44,588 bases of DNA from JBDRTU01 sp043823825 (GCA_043823825.1 JBDRTU010000052.1:1-44588); one strand, 5' to 3'. Counted from the first letter of the stretch, positions 26,847 through 34,691 are shown. Program-made: numbers and translations. Notes: a model not told the origin generated them from the sequence alone.

Positions 26847-26863
26847 TTAAATACTTTATTATT

Positions 26864-27598
26864 ATGAAGCAATTTTTTACAACTATTTTCTATCAACCCT
26901 TATTTAATTTATTGGTTTGGCTTTATAATTTAGTGGGCGGCAATATTGCGCTGGCTATTATTTTGTTAACTGTGATTATTAAATTAGTTCTATACCCTTT
27001 TTCTCGCCAGTCGCTCAAATCTCAAAAAGCTTTGCAGGAAATTCAACCTAAAATTAATGAGTTAAAAATAAAATATAAGGACGATAAAGAAAAAATGACC
27101 AAAGAAATGATGCAGCTTTATCGTCAGGAAAAAGTAAACCCCTTCTCGTCTTGTCTACCGCTGTTAATCCAGCTGCCGTTCTTAATAGCAGTTTTCCAAG
27201 TTTTTCGAACTGGTTTAAACTCTGACAGTTTTGAATTACTATATTCTTTTGTGGCTAGCCCAGGGCACCTCGATGCTTTTATGTTTTCCTTTGATTTAAG
27301 TCAGCCGGTTTGGTTGTTTGGAGTTTTGGCTGGTATTGCTCAGTACTGGCAAACTAAAATGTTAATGAGTAAAAAACCAGCGGTTAAAAGCGATGGCTCT
27401 AAAGATGAAGGTATGGCTGCTACTATGAATAAACAAATGCTGTATTTTATGCCAGTCTTAACTGTGGTTTTTGGCTTTAGTCTGCCGGGTGGTTTGATGC
27501 TTTATTGGTTTATGAATACTATTTTAACCGTTGCTCAACAGTATTTAATGTTTGGCAAAAAGAAAGTTATCCCCGAACCAAATGTTACAACTCAGTGA
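26864..27598 (+). CDS. yidC: YidC/Oxa1 membrane protein insertase
   Basis: A 244-residue Oxa1-type insertase without the large periplasmic domain of Gram-negative YidC. The core begins with LVGGNIALAIILLTVIIKLV; the cytoplasmic hairpin is SLKSQKALQEIQPKINELKI with KEKMTKEMMQLYRQEKVNPF; the conserved SCLPLLIQLPFLIAVFQVF follows, and five transmembrane segments are visible. The hydrophilic-groove Arg of the family corresponds to the SRQ segment. It inserts membrane proteins with or without SecYEG. Confidence 0.95.
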   Translation: MKQFFTTIFYQPLFNLLVWLYNLVGGNIALAIILLTVIIKLVLYPFSRQSLKSQKALQEIQPKINELKIKYKDDKEKMTKEMMQLYRQEKVNPFSSCLPLLIQLPFLIAVFQVFRTGLNSDSFELLYSFVASPGHLDAFMFSFDLSQPVWLFGVLAGIAQYWQTKMLMSKKPAVKSDGSKDEGMAATMNKQMLYFMPVLTVVFGFSLPGGLMLYWFMNTILTVAQQYLMFGKKKVIPEPNVTTQ

Positions 27599-27854
27599 GA
27601 TAAAAAATTTACCAGTTTATACTAAAAGCGGCAAACACTTAGGTCGGGTAACTGATGTAGAGATTGATTCATTAAGCCAGCTAATTTTACGTTATCAAGT
27701 AAGCCATTGGCCCAAGATTCCGGGGCTATGGAAAGGCCGGCTGTTAATTGCGCGTGAGCAAGTTATTTCTATTTCTAAAAGCGCGATGATTGTGGAAGAT
27801 TCGTTATCGCCCGATTCCGCTTCTCGTGTTGAAGCCACACCAGTAGCAGGTTAA
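27582..27854 (+). CDS. PRC-barrel domain protein
   Basis: A small protein of about 90 residues starting LQLSEIKNLPVYTKSGKHLG, with GRVTDVEIDSLSQLILRYQV and REQVISISKSAMIVED, the six-strand pattern of a PRC-barrel. Such domains are found in RimM and in small proteins of unknown role in CPR and Gram-positives. The reading frame is open from ATG 27552, but I take ATG 27582, which overlaps the yidC end by 17 bases and fits the domain start. It is the last gene of the rpmH operon. Confidence 0.75.
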   Translation: MLQLSEIKNLPVYTKSGKHLGRVTDVEIDSLSQLILRYQVSHWPKIPGLWKGRLLIAREQVISISKSAMIVEDSLSPDSASRVEATPVAG

Positions 27855-27865
27855 GGTGATTTACA

Positions 27866-27898
27866 AAAAAGAGGTAGATTACCAAATCATCTCTTTTT
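27866..27898. terminator. Bidirectional terminator between the yidC operon and the lipid-kinase-like gene
   Basis: AAAAAGAG (27866-27873) pairs with CTCTTTTT (27891-27898). It carries A and T runs on both sides and lies between two convergent genes, so it can work for both. Confidence 0.65.
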
Positions 27899-27913
27899 AA
27901 TTTTTTATTATAA

Positions 27914-28681
27914 TTAGATTAACCGCTTCTTGCCCACAATCACTCGCAGGTGTTGGGCCGCCACCTTAATGGTTACTGGCGTTTTTAGCACTCGCTCGCC
28001 ATCTACCACCACTGGCAAGGAGTTGCCCGGCGAGGTAATTCTGCATGATTCTATCACCAGCTGTGAACCGGGAATGACTTTTTTACTTAAGCCTAAAAAA
28101 TTTTTCTGCGGTAACGGCGTTAGTACAGTTTCAAACATTTTATTTTTGGGATTAGCCAACTTGGTTTGTCCATTCAATTCCCAGATATCTAAATTATTGA
28201 TTTTAATATTATGTGGATGGCTCAAAGCCACTGTAAATTGTTCATCGCAACTTACAGTTGGTGTTCCGGCGATGGTAACTGAACGAATAAAATATTGGTT
28301 ATTAACTTTACCAAGATCAATTTGCTCAACAATACGACTGGAAAGTACGTGACAAGCCAGTACTCCAATCGGAATACCTAGAAGTTTAGCAATTGATTGA
28401 TCTTTTTCTCCGATCGGTATAATACCCAAAGTAACATTTTGTTTTTTGCTGGCTAAAGCAATTGCCGCCTTGCTTACTGTTAAGTCGTTTCCCACTGTTA
28501 CAATTGTATCGGCTCCGTCTTTTAGTGCTGACTCAATTAATTCTTTAGCACTTTTTAAAATAGTCAAACGGCCAATTCGTCCTTGAATACCCAAATCAGT
28601 AAGAGTATTTTCAATTCTTACCAAAGAGTTAGCATGAACACGATCGCTAGTGTAGGTGTCGTACAAGTAAAAATACGGCAT
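27914..28681 (-). CDS. DAGK/NAD-kinase-fold protein with a degenerate nucleotide motif
   Basis: A 255-residue protein whose N-terminal half looks like the diacylglycerol kinase catalytic fold: a helix ending LIESALKDGADTIVTVGNDLTVSKA, then LGIIPIGEKDQSIAKLLGIP. In active lipid kinases these blocks read GGDGTxxE and PxGTxNDFA. Here VGNDLT and IGEKDQSIA replace them, so the ATP site is altered. The C-terminal half has the beta-rich pattern and the motif VVVDGERVLKTPVTIKV typical of YegS/DgkB. It follows bactofilin by 32 bases on the same strand. It may be a divergent lipid kinase or a non-catalytic relative. Confidence 0.7.
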   Translation of the reverse strand: MPYFYLYDTYTSDRVHANSLVRIENTLTDLGIQGRIGRLTILKSAKELIESALKDGADTIVTVGNDLTVSKAAIALASKKQNVTLGIIPIGEKDQSIAKLLGIPIGVLACHVLSSRIVEQIDLGKVNNQYFIRSVTIAGTPTVSCDEQFTVALSHPHNIKINNLDIWELNGQTKLANPKNKMFETVLTPLPQKNFLGLSKKVIPGSQLVIESCRITSPGNSLPVVVDGERVLKTPVTIKVAAQHLRVIVGKKRLI

Positions 28682-28713
28682 AATTAAGGCCGTTAACTAA
28701 ATTCCATTATTCA

Positions 28714-29121
28714 TTAATTAGAACTACTTTTTTTATTGACCTTAGCAACTGGGCTGGGGTTAGGAGCTTCTCCCTTTTCTAACACTCCCATTTGGCAACT
28801 ACCATTTAACTGGGCACCTTCTGCTACCACTAAAATTTTCGCCACAATATTACCCATAATTTTACTAGTAGGCATTAACTCCAATTTACCTGTTACAGCC
28901 ACATTACCTTTAACAAAACCAGCTACTTGGGCATTAGCTGCTTTTACATTAGCCATTATTTCCGCTTTTTCCCCTACTAGTACATTATGTTGAGTTGAAA
29001 TACTACCCTCCACCTTACCACCAACAATAATATTACCACCCCCTACTAATCCACCCTTTACTTTAATGGACGGACCGATAATCGTTTCGGAGCCGGCTGA
29101 GTCGTTGTCTTTTGAAAACAT
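28714..29121 (-). CDS. Bactofilin
   Basis: A 135-residue polymer-forming cytoskeletal protein. The core (about residues 14-110) is a right-handed beta-helix with repeating hydrophobic-Gly patterns: VKGGLVGGGNIIVGGKVEGS, VLVGEKAEIMANVKA, VAVTGKLELMPTSKIMGNI. The flexible N- and C-terminal tails rich in Ser, Pro and Lys are usual. Bactofilins form filaments at the membrane and help to shape the cell wall, often with M23 peptidases, one of which is encoded at 17.8 kb. TATAAG lies just before ATG, suggesting a nearly leaderless mRNA. Confidence 0.9.
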   Translation of the reverse strand: MFSKDNDSAGSETIIGPSIKVKGGLVGGGNIIVGGKVEGSISTQHNVLVGEKAEIMANVKAANAQVAGFVKGNVAVTGKLELMPTSKIMGNIVAKILVVAEGAQLNGSCQMGVLEKGEAPNPSPVAKVNKKSSSN

Positions 29122-29282
29122 AGGCTTATAAAAATTAATGACTTAGAGTACAGCTATTTTAGTATGTTTTCACTTCTTCGTCAAAAGCGATTGTCATAAA
29201 CTTACTCTTTAGGTAGGCTTAAGACGGGATGCATTATTACTTGGCCCTTTTACAATTTTCCGATTAAATAAGATGATATTTT
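29122..29282. other. Gene-free stretch before the tRNA module
   Basis: Mixed-composition sequence between bactofilin and the tRNA-Arg(CCT) module. I see no gene or RNA signal in it. Confidence 0.35.
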
Positions 29283-29484
29283 GCCCTCGTAGTTTCCACC
29301 TCTGTTTTTGATAGTTTTTACTTCGGCGGATCCGCCATAATTATTGTAAAATAATGGAGGCGGACAATGGATACCTGCCCGCCATTGCCTGAGCCCCCAT
29401 AGCTCAACGGATAGAGCAAGCCCGTCCTAAGGGCGAGATGATGGTTCAATTCCGTCTGGGGGTATAGGCGATGGCAGGTGGGGA
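29283..29484 (+). repeat. tRNA-Arg module, copy B
   Basis: An inverted copy of the 5105-5301 module around a different Arg tRNA. The leader carries GCCCTCGTAGTTTCC, CTTCGGCGGATCCGCC, TGGAGGCGGA and CCTGCCCGCCATTGCCT. The trailer carries AGGCGATGGCAGGTGGG. Leader CCTGCCCGCCATTGCCT and that trailer can pair at 16 of 17 positions counting G-U pairs, extending the acceptor stem of the precursor. Confidence 0.75.
29393..29464 (+). tRNA. tRNA-Arg (anticodon CCT)
   Basis: Acceptor GCCCCCA/TGGGGGT with discriminator A, D arm GCTCAACGGATAGAGC, anticodon stem GCCC/GGGC with loop GTCCTAA, and T arm GATGG-TTCAATT-CCGTC. G at position 32 and a G-U pair at the acceptor end are slightly unusual. CCA is not encoded. 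Confidence 0.88.
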
Positions 29485-29546
29485 AGACTAATTAAGTTTT
29501 CACCCTTCGGGTGACCACCCGCAGGGTGGCGAGCTGGGGGCAGTGA

Positions 29547-29620
29547 GGGCCCATAGTTAAGTGGTATAACGGTGCATTCGCATTGCACAGGCGGGAGTTC
29601 GATTCTCCCTGGGTCCACCA
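29547..29620 (+). tRNA. tRNA-Ala (anticodon CGC)
   Basis: Acceptor GGGCCCA/TGGGTCC, D arm GTTAAGTGGTATAAC, anticodon stem GTGCA/TGCAC with loop TTCGCAT, T arm GGGAG-TTCGATT-CTCCC, and an encoded 3' ACCA. The anticodon reads the Ala codon GCG. Confidence 0.9.
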
Positions 29621-29761
29621 GACAGGAAATGGCAAGCAAGAGGCAACCGCCTCGCTTCGCTCGGCGACCAAATCGTAAGATTTTCTGGGCGAAAAAAGCA
29701 GTTGGCGATTCTGCGAAATGCGTCCGAACTATCTACAATATAGACCACCAAGAAAAGATCA
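29621..29761. other. Gene-free stretch after tRNA-Ala(CGC)
   Basis: Contains a GC-rich part (GGCAACCGCC...GGCGACC) followed by AT-rich sequence up to the aldo/keto reductase stop. No gene is evident. Confidence 0.35.
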
Positions 29762-30631
29762 TTATCCTAAGGGTACAGTGTCTGAGACTGTTTTTTGTTT
29801 AGGGTATTTTTGTCGCAGTTTTTCAATATCTTTAGCTTGCATTTGCCAGCCAATAGCGCCTAAGTTTTCTTTCAAATGATCAATGGTGCTGGTTTTGGAA
29901 AGTGTTATTACCTTAGCTTGAGAAGTAAGCCAATTAATAGCAACTTGGGCTGGTGTTTTTTCATACTTCACGCAAATATCCCTTAGTATTTTAGGTATTC
30001 GTTTTAGTAATTTACCCTTACCAACTGGCCGCCAAGCTGTTAATAACACATCATTAGCTTGGCAGTAATCCAGTAAACCTGTGACTTCGGGTTCTCTAAA
30101 CTCCAAACTATAATGTACTTGATTGCAAACAATTTTATTTTTCGTATAGCTTTGCGCTTCAGCTAAATGTTCTTTTGTAAAATTAGATACTCCAATATTT
30201 TTTATAAATTTTTGTGCTACTAATTCATCTAAAGTTTTAATAGTTTCTTTAAGGGGAATACCAGGGCTGTATTGGTGCAAAAGATATAAATCTAAATAGT
30301 GAATACCCAAACGTCCTAAGCTGGCTTTGCATGATTTAATCAAGTGATTGTGTTTAAAATGATCAGGCGAGGCTTTGGACACAATAAACAGTTTTGAGCG
30401 GTCATAATTTTTGATCGCTTTCCCTAATAATGTTTCGGCATAACCGTTAGCGTAAACTTCAGCCGTGTCAAAATGTGTAACGCCCAGCTCAATCGCCGTG
30501 CGAATTGCCTTAATATCTTTAACATCATTATTTAAAGGATTATGGCTAAAGCGTCCGCCCATTTGCCAAGTGCCTAAACCATAAATTGGCATAGCAAAAC
30601 CATTTTTTAATTGTTTAGAAGGTATTTTCAT
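29762..30631 (-). CDS. Aldo/keto reductase
   Basis: An NADPH-dependent oxidoreductase of about 289 residues with the (beta/alpha)8 fold. The catalytic tetrad is visible: Asp and Tyr in FDTAEVYANGYAE, Lys in FIVSKASP and His in YLLHQYS. KNIGVSNFTKEHL and the C-terminal GSxSxxxHLKEN-like segment (LSKTSTIDHLKEN) form the cofactor site. The substrate is not predictable. The gene lies 40 bases after an ArsR-type regulator gene, and the palindrome ATTCGTACGAAT sits between them, so its expression is probably controlled by that regulator. I start at ATG 30631 (MKIPSKQL); a GTG at 30643 is also open. Confidence 0.87.
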   Translation of the reverse strand: MKIPSKQLKNGFAMPIYGLGTWQMGGRFSHNPLNNDVKDIKAIRTAIELGVTHFDTAEVYANGYAETLLGKAIKNYDRSKLFIVSKASPDHFKHNHLIKSCKASLGRLGIHYLDLYLLHQYSPGIPLKETIKTLDELVAQKFIKNIGVSNFTKEHLAEAQSYTKNKIVCNQVHYSLEFREPEVTGLLDYCQANDVLLTAWRPVGKGKLLKRIPKILRDICVKYEKTPAQVAINWLTSQAKVITLSKTSTIDHLKENLGAIGWQMQAKDIEKLRQKYPKQKTVSDTVPLG

Positions 30632-30660
30632 ATACTCAAACACATAATTCTTATGGTACC

Positions 30661-30672
30661 ATTCGTACGAAT
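30661..30672. promoter_or_regulatory. Palindromic operator, copy 1 (upstream of the reductase)
   Basis: ATTCGTACGAAT is a perfect 12-bp palindrome preceded by TGGTACC. The same 20-base arrangement recurs at 30960-30979 upstream of the arsR-type gene. It lies 30-41 bases before the reductase ATG, where a repressor would block the promoter. Confidence 0.65.
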
Positions 30673-30932
30673 TAGACCAGTTTTAGCAGAGTACGTAGCG
30701 CGCGCGAAGGAGTGGGAGTTAAAAAGTAAAATATTTGTAAGCCGCTTTGCTCGCGTTCTACAATGTCAGCCGAGGCCAGTACAGCCAGATGTTTAGAGGT
30801 AGAACGGAAAGAAAGCTTAATCGTGGCCGCAATTTCACCAACTGAAGCTGGTTGATGGGTTTTTAGGTGCTTAATAATTGCTAAACGACGACGGTTAGCT
30901 AGAGCTTTAAGTATTTTTTCCAGTTCTCTCAT
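30672..30932 (-). CDS. ArsR-family transcriptional regulator
   Basis: An 86-residue winged-helix regulator: LEKILKALANRRRLAIIKHL, PASVGEIAATIKLSFRSTSK (recognition helix region), HLAVLASADIVEREQSG and the wing LQIFYFLT. It lacks the Cys-x-Cys metal site of ArsR/SmtB, and no Cys is present at all, so it senses something other than thiol-bound metal. Its own upstream region has TATAAT at 30939-30944, 6 bases before ATG, and the palindrome ATTCGTACGAAT at 30967-30978 in the -35 region. This points to autorepression and a nearly leaderless mRNA. Confidence 0.85.
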   Translation of the reverse strand: MRELEKILKALANRRRLAIIKHLKTHQPASVGEIAATIKLSFRSTSKHLAVLASADIVEREQSGLQIFYFLTPTPSRALRTLLKLV

Positions 30933-30966
30933 AGTTAAATTATATCAGATCAATACTATTGGTACC

Positions 30967-30978
30967 ATTCGTACGAAT
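30967..30978. promoter_or_regulatory. Palindromic operator, copy 2 (upstream of the ArsR-type gene)
   Basis: ATTCGTACGAAT again follows GGTACC, 35-46 bases before the regulator ATG and across its expected -35. It matches copy 1 at 30661-30672. Confidence 0.65.
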
Positions 30979-30982
30979 AAGA

Positions 30983-31693
30983 CTAGGGTTTTTGCGAGGG
31001 TAGGGTGAGCCAGCGGCGGCGTTCGATTTTGGGAAAATGTTCAATAGCATACCTGAGGGCAGTGCGGGGCATATCCTTAGCATTTTGTTTTAAAAATTTT
31101 ACTAACACTTTTTTATCTCTCTTTCCTACTTCTCTCAGCATCCATCCTACTGCTTTATGTATTAAATCGTGCTGATCTCTTAACAATATTTTAGAGATTT
31201 TTAAAGTATGATCAAATTTATGATTTCTGATAAATTGAAAAGTAGAAATAATAGCAATGCGCCGTTCCCAAATGTTTTTGGAACGCGCTAACTTTGTTAG
31301 CAAGCTGGTATTTCGGCTAAGTAAATAGGCACCAACTATTTTATGAGCAGATAAATCAACTAAATCCCAGTTGTTTATATATCGTATATTTTTTAAATAA
31401 AAGTTATAAATTTTTTGTTTAAGTTTGGCATCTCCGTGCTCAAAATTGTGAACTAAAATAAATAAGGCTATTTGTCGTTCCTCGTGGAACATTGATTTTA
31501 AGAGTTTAGAAATGTCGTTAAATGCTAGGTTTTTATACTTTTGTGCTAAAGTACGCGATTGTGGCACTGTTAGGCCTAAAAATTTATCACCCTCGCCATA
31601 TTGACCCTTTCCAGTTTTGAAAAACCATTGCGAAACTTTGGCCCGCGCTGGGCTAGCTTGCTTTCTTATTTCTTTTTTTATACATTTTAACAT
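30983..31693 (-). CDS. DNA alkylation repair protein, AlkD-like
   Basis: A 236-residue all-helical HEAT-repeat protein. It matches the AlkD family: YGEGDKFLGLTVPQSRTLAQ, INNWDLVDLSAHKIVG, IWERRIAIISTFQFIR and AVGWMLREVGKRD. AlkD enzymes excise N3- and N7-alkylated purines without flipping the base. WDLVD and the WERR Arg correspond to residues around the DNA in the family. It begins 4 bases after dinB ends, on the same strand, so damage repair and translesion synthesis are probably expressed together. Confidence 0.87.
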   Translation of the reverse strand: MLKCIKKEIRKQASPARAKVSQWFFKTGKGQYGEGDKFLGLTVPQSRTLAQKYKNLAFNDISKLLKSMFHEERQIALFILVHNFEHGDAKLKQKIYNFYLKNIRYINNWDLVDLSAHKIVGAYLLSRNTSLLTKLARSKNIWERRIAIISTFQFIRNHKFDHTLKISKILLRDQHDLIHKAVGWMLREVGKRDKKVLVKFLKQNAKDMPRTALRYAIEHFPKIERRRWLTLPSQKP

Positions 31694-31697
31694 ACTT

Positions 31698-33023
31698 TTA
31701 ATTTACCTTATTCATCAACATTGGAATAGTTAGATGCTTTCGCACTGATTCACCTTTTATCCTATTTAATTTCCTTATTGGCATATCACCTCTAGCTTGT
31801 ACATGTTGTGGAGTTTTTTGAGCACTTAAACTTGCGGCTGAATATAAACAGTGTTTACCAAATTTGGCTGACATTTTATCTACAGCTTCATATAATCTTT
31901 TTAATTTTTCTATTCTGACAATCGGTTCAAATAATGTTCGCTGTAAACCTTCTAAAGGTATTAAGTTTGCCAACACTACGCCAGTAGCACGGTAAAAATT
32001 ACCGTGTTTAAATAATTGGCTAAATAAGCGATGTATAATGGTCATCATGTCTTGAGGAAAATTAGAGGCACGGTTTAGTTTGGCTTCAAGGCCGACAGTG
32101 CGGTAATTTTGTAGGCGTAAAATAATTATTAGATCTTGTGCCACTAAGTTGTGGCGACGCGCTTTAATACAAGCGTTTTCTAAATTTTTTACTAATTGCG
32201 CATAAACATAAGCCGGGCTATTTGATGGGGGTGTAAAAGTTTTAGTTTTGCTAATAGAAATATAATCGGTTTTTTCTTCTGGCGCGACATCATATACTGA
32301 ATGACCATTAAGCTCTTGCCACATCTCGTAGTGTGGTTTGGTAAAATGTTGTTTTATAAAATTTTCGTTTTTATTAACAAAATCCAGCGCGTTTTTTATA
32401 CCAAGTTTCAAACAATAAGCAGCTGTGCGTGGTCCTATGCCCCAAATTTTTTCAATAGGTGTTATTTTTAAATATTTATGTATTTCTCGCCCCGCAATAG
32501 CAGTAAAGCCTGATGGTTTTTTATATTTGGAGGCGATTTTGCAAAGCACTTTAGATAAACTAAGCCCAACTGAAACTGTAATTCCTAGTTCAGATTCTAT
32601 AGTTGCTTTTATTTTTTGAGCAATGATGGAGTAGGAACAGTGGAATGGCCGTTGTAGACCAGTTAAATCAGCAAAACCTTCATCAATTGAATATTCTTCC
32701 ACTTGCGAAGTAAATCGGCGCATAATAGAAAACAGGCGTTTGGAAAATAAACTGTAAGTTTCATAATCAGAAGGTAAAATAATAGCATTGGGACAAAGTT
32801 TTTTTACTTCCCATAGTGGTACGCCCCGACCAACCCCCTTAGCCTTAGCTTCATAACTAGCAGCTGCTACTATTCCCCTTTCTTTGCCAGTAATTACCGG
32901 GCGGCCGCGGTATTCTGGGTGTAAAGCTTGTTCGCAAGATGCAAAAAAAGCATCGCCGTCGACATGCAGAATTGCTCGCGGCCAGGATGAAATAGTTAGG
33001 GGTTTACTGGTTGACAAATTCAT
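31698..33023 (-). CDS. dinB: DNA polymerase IV-like Y-family polymerase
   Basis: A 441-residue translesion polymerase. The catalytic acids are in ILHVDGDAFFASCEQ and VEEYSIDEGFADLTGL. GIVAAASYEAKAKGVGRGVP is the fingers segment, and IWGIGPRTAAYCLKLGI is a helix-hairpin-helix in the thumb. The little-finger domain follows from about residue 250. The C-terminal tail beyond about residue 390 is longer than in E. coli DinB and I see no clear beta-clamp peptide. It is divergent from the DGR variable-protein genes 103 bases away and lies in front of alkD. Only a TGTAC half-site of the LexA palindrome is found upstream. Confidence 0.92.
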   Translation of the reverse strand: MNLSTSKPLTISSWPRAILHVDGDAFFASCEQALHPEYRGRPVITGKERGIVAAASYEAKAKGVGRGVPLWEVKKLCPNAIILPSDYETYSLFSKRLFSIMRRFTSQVEEYSIDEGFADLTGLQRPFHCSYSIIAQKIKATIESELGITVSVGLSLSKVLCKIASKYKKPSGFTAIAGREIHKYLKITPIEKIWGIGPRTAAYCLKLGIKNALDFVNKNENFIKQHFTKPHYEMWQELNGHSVYDVAPEEKTDYISISKTKTFTPPSNSPAYVYAQLVKNLENACIKARRHNLVAQDLIIILRLQNYRTVGLEAKLNRASNFPQDMMTIIHRLFSQLFKHGNFYRATGVVLANLIPLEGLQRTLFEPIVRIEKLKRLYEAVDKMSAKFGKHCLYSAASLSAQKTPQHVQARGDMPIRKLNRIKGESVRKHLTIPMLMNKVN

Positions 33024-33079
33024 TTATTTAATATATAGTAAATTGTTATTGTTTTTTAAGCTGTACTTTATCAAATTAC

Positions 33080-33095
33080 CCCCTAAATAAAGGGG
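33080..33095. other. Small hairpin upstream of the variable-protein operon
   Basis: CCCCT (33080-33084) pairs with AGGGG (33091-33095). It lies in the 100-base gap between dinB and the first DGR target gene, which must hold both divergent promoters. I could not identify convincing -35/-10 pairs there. Confidence 0.35.
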
Positions 33096-33125
33096 AATCA
33101 TATAACAACATAAGGAGAAATGCTC

Positions 33126-33836
33126 ATGAGCAAGAAGCATGAGATAACTCTGCCGGCCGAGCAGGCCAGCGAACTTATGGCCCCGATAGTATCGGTGGTC
33201 ATGAGTACACAACCCACAGATGCGCAGTACTGGATAAGCCGTAAACGCAAGTTTGAGGCCGAACTGCGCAACCTCATCTGTCGCGGTACCGTTCCCTTCG
33301 CCGATCTCATTGCCGAATGGGAAAAGTTTTATCTGGAGGTATTTGGACTGGATAAGAATTTTTCCAGTCTCCGTATTCCGAAACCGCAGGAAGGTTTCAG
33401 CCGTCCTATCATTGAGGCGGGTGAAATTACCAATAGCCGGGTTTTTGCCAAGTGTAAGGAATTATTTCCAGCCAGGAAGTACGCCGACAATCTGGACACT
33501 GTTACTAATATCACTCCGTGGACGCCTGGTGATCGCGCTTATTGGATCCGCGATCGGGTGGAGGCTGATGAAGAGCTGAAGAATATTTCGACCAACAATT
33601 TGGCTAACCAGAACATTGTCGGCATCACCTTGAAGGGTCGGCTTCTGTTTGAGGTCAAATATTTTAAGGAAACTGGCCAGCATCTGGATATCCAGAACAT
33701 TACACTCTGTTCCGGTTCCCGCGATGCCGCTGGTGATGTGCCGAGCGTGCGCTGGAACGACGACGAGCTGCACGTCGGTTGGACGAGTCCTGGCATTCAG
33801 GACGACCGCCTGCGTTCTCGTGCAGTAGTTTCGTAA
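33126..33836 (+). CDS. DGR variable protein 1
   Basis: A 236-residue protein whose last 40 codons (33714-33833) are the variable repeat VR1 of the DGR. The N-terminal about 195 residues show no fold I can name; there is no signal peptide or transmembrane segment. It is paralogous to variable protein 2; shared blocks include FG-x-x-x-x-x-S-x-L-x-I-P, WIRDRVEAD, ELKN and KYFKE(T/S)G-x-HLDIQ-ITLCSGSRDA. The variable end SGSRDAAGDVPSVRW onward ends in the invariant LRSRA. DGR targets usually carry a C-type-lectin-like fold there, an inference from the family and not something I can show. The start ATG 33126 is set by AAGGAG 8 bases upstream. Base composition is clearly GC-richer than dinB, avd or the RT gene. 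Confidence 0.85.
   Translation: MSKKHEITLPAEQASELMAPIVSVVMSTQPTDAQYWISRKRKFEAELRNLICRGTVPFADLIAEWEKFYLEVFGLDKNFSSLRIPKPQEGFSRPIIEAGEITNSRVFAKCKELFPARKYADNLDTVTNITPWTPGDRAYWIRDRVEADEELKNISTNNLANQNIVGITLKGRLLFEVKYFKETGQHLDIQNITLCSGSRDAAGDVPSVRWNDDELHVGWTSPGIQDDRLRSRAVVS
33714..33833 (+). repeat. DGR variable repeat VR1
   Basis: A 120-base copy of the template repeat 34936-35055. I aligned it codon by codon: 17 mismatches, all at positions where TR has A (to G, C or T), and none at the 86 non-A positions. The 3' end CTGCGTTCTCGTGCAG is invariant, matching the initiation-of-mutagenic-homing end of known DGRs. Confidence 0.97.
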
Positions 33837-33908
33837 CCCTTGTAACTTTTTACTTTTTCCCTTAACTCACTGATTTATTTTATTCACTTTTCAAGAAAGG
33901 AACAGCTC

Positions 33909-34640
33909 ATGGAAAAGTATGAGACAGTCCTGGTGTCAGCTTCGGTTGACCAAGTTAAAGATGTGGTCGCTACACTGTGCCAGGCCATCCCCAAAGGGAT
34001 GACGTCAAGTGATGCCCAGTCCATCAGCGGGAAGAAAGGCAAATTTATTGCCGATATCAGGCAGGTGTTTGCTAAGTACTCAACCGCTTCGGTGCTCGCA
34101 AGCGTCCTGTTGGAATGGCAGGATTTGTGGAAAGAGTTTGGTGTCTCTCTGGACTTATCAGAGCTCGTGATTCCGGAATGCCAGGAGGGCTTTGATCGCC
34201 TGTTGGTGATACCGCAAGGCATCGGTGCCGAGCGGGTATTCCAGAGGTGTAAATCCACTTTCGGTGCCTGGAAGTATACCGACTGTGGTCTGGATGAAGT
34301 AGTGCCGACCAATGACCGCACGAACATCAAGACCTACGAGGTTTGGATCCGCGATCGGGTGGAGGCTGATAAAGAATTGAAAAATATGTCAGCCAACACT
34401 TTGGCTCAAGCCAAGATTCTGGGGGTTACCCTACTTGAACGGCTCGTGTATGAGTGGAAGTATTTCAAGGAGTCGGGTAAGCACCTGGACATTCAGAAAA
34501 TCACGCTGTGTTCCGGTTCCCGCGATGCCGATGGTAATGTGCCGTGCGTGTACTGGCTCGGCGGCAAGCTGCGCGTCCATTGGGCGCCTCCTGGCTATCA
34601 GTTCGACAGCCTGCGTTCTCGTGCAGCAGTTTCTCTTTAA
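33909..34640 (+). CDS. DGR variable protein 2
   Basis: A 243-residue paralogue of variable protein 1 ending in VR2 (34515-34634) and two extra residues. It starts 72 bases after gene 1 with GAAAGGA upstream of its ATG, so the two targets form one operon that ends at the terminator 34692-34730. The N-terminal region (MEKYETVLVSASVDQVKDV onward) has diverged from protein 1, whereas the region just before the variable part is well conserved. A 27-base block (34344-34370) is identical to 33543-33569 of gene 1, suggesting recent duplication or gene conversion. No export signal is seen. Function is unknown beyond being a diversified binding protein by analogy. Confidence 0.85.
   Translation: MEKYETVLVSASVDQVKDVVATLCQAIPKGMTSSDAQSISGKKGKFIADIRQVFAKYSTASVLASVLLEWQDLWKEFGVSLDLSELVIPECQEGFDRLLVIPQGIGAERVFQRCKSTFGAWKYTDCGLDEVVPTNDRTNIKTYEVWIRDRVEADKELKNMSANTLAQAKILGVTLLERLVYEWKYFKESGKHLDIQKITLCSGSRDADGNVPCVYWLGGKLRVHWAPPGYQFDSLRSRAAVSL
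34515..34634 (+). repeat. DGR variable repeat VR2
   Basis: A second 120-base copy of TR. There are 20 mismatches within the first 119 bases, all at TR adenines, including double changes such as AAC to TTC and AAT to CCT. The only non-A difference is the very last base (TCG to TCT), which marks the repeat boundary. Confidence 0.97.
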
Positions 34641-34691
34641 ACTTAATTCTTTTTTCCTTTTTCAAAATCACGAAGAAAGGAGAAGAATTTA

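Noticed and set aside
31476..31491. Third parS-like sequence CGTTCCTCGTGGAACA
   Set aside because: It has two mismatches that break the symmetry and lies inside the alkD-like coding sequence, so it is probably chance.
33024..33125. Full LexA operator in the dinB/variable-protein gap
   Set aside because: Only a TGTAC half-site is present near 33060; the second arm at the required spacing is missing.
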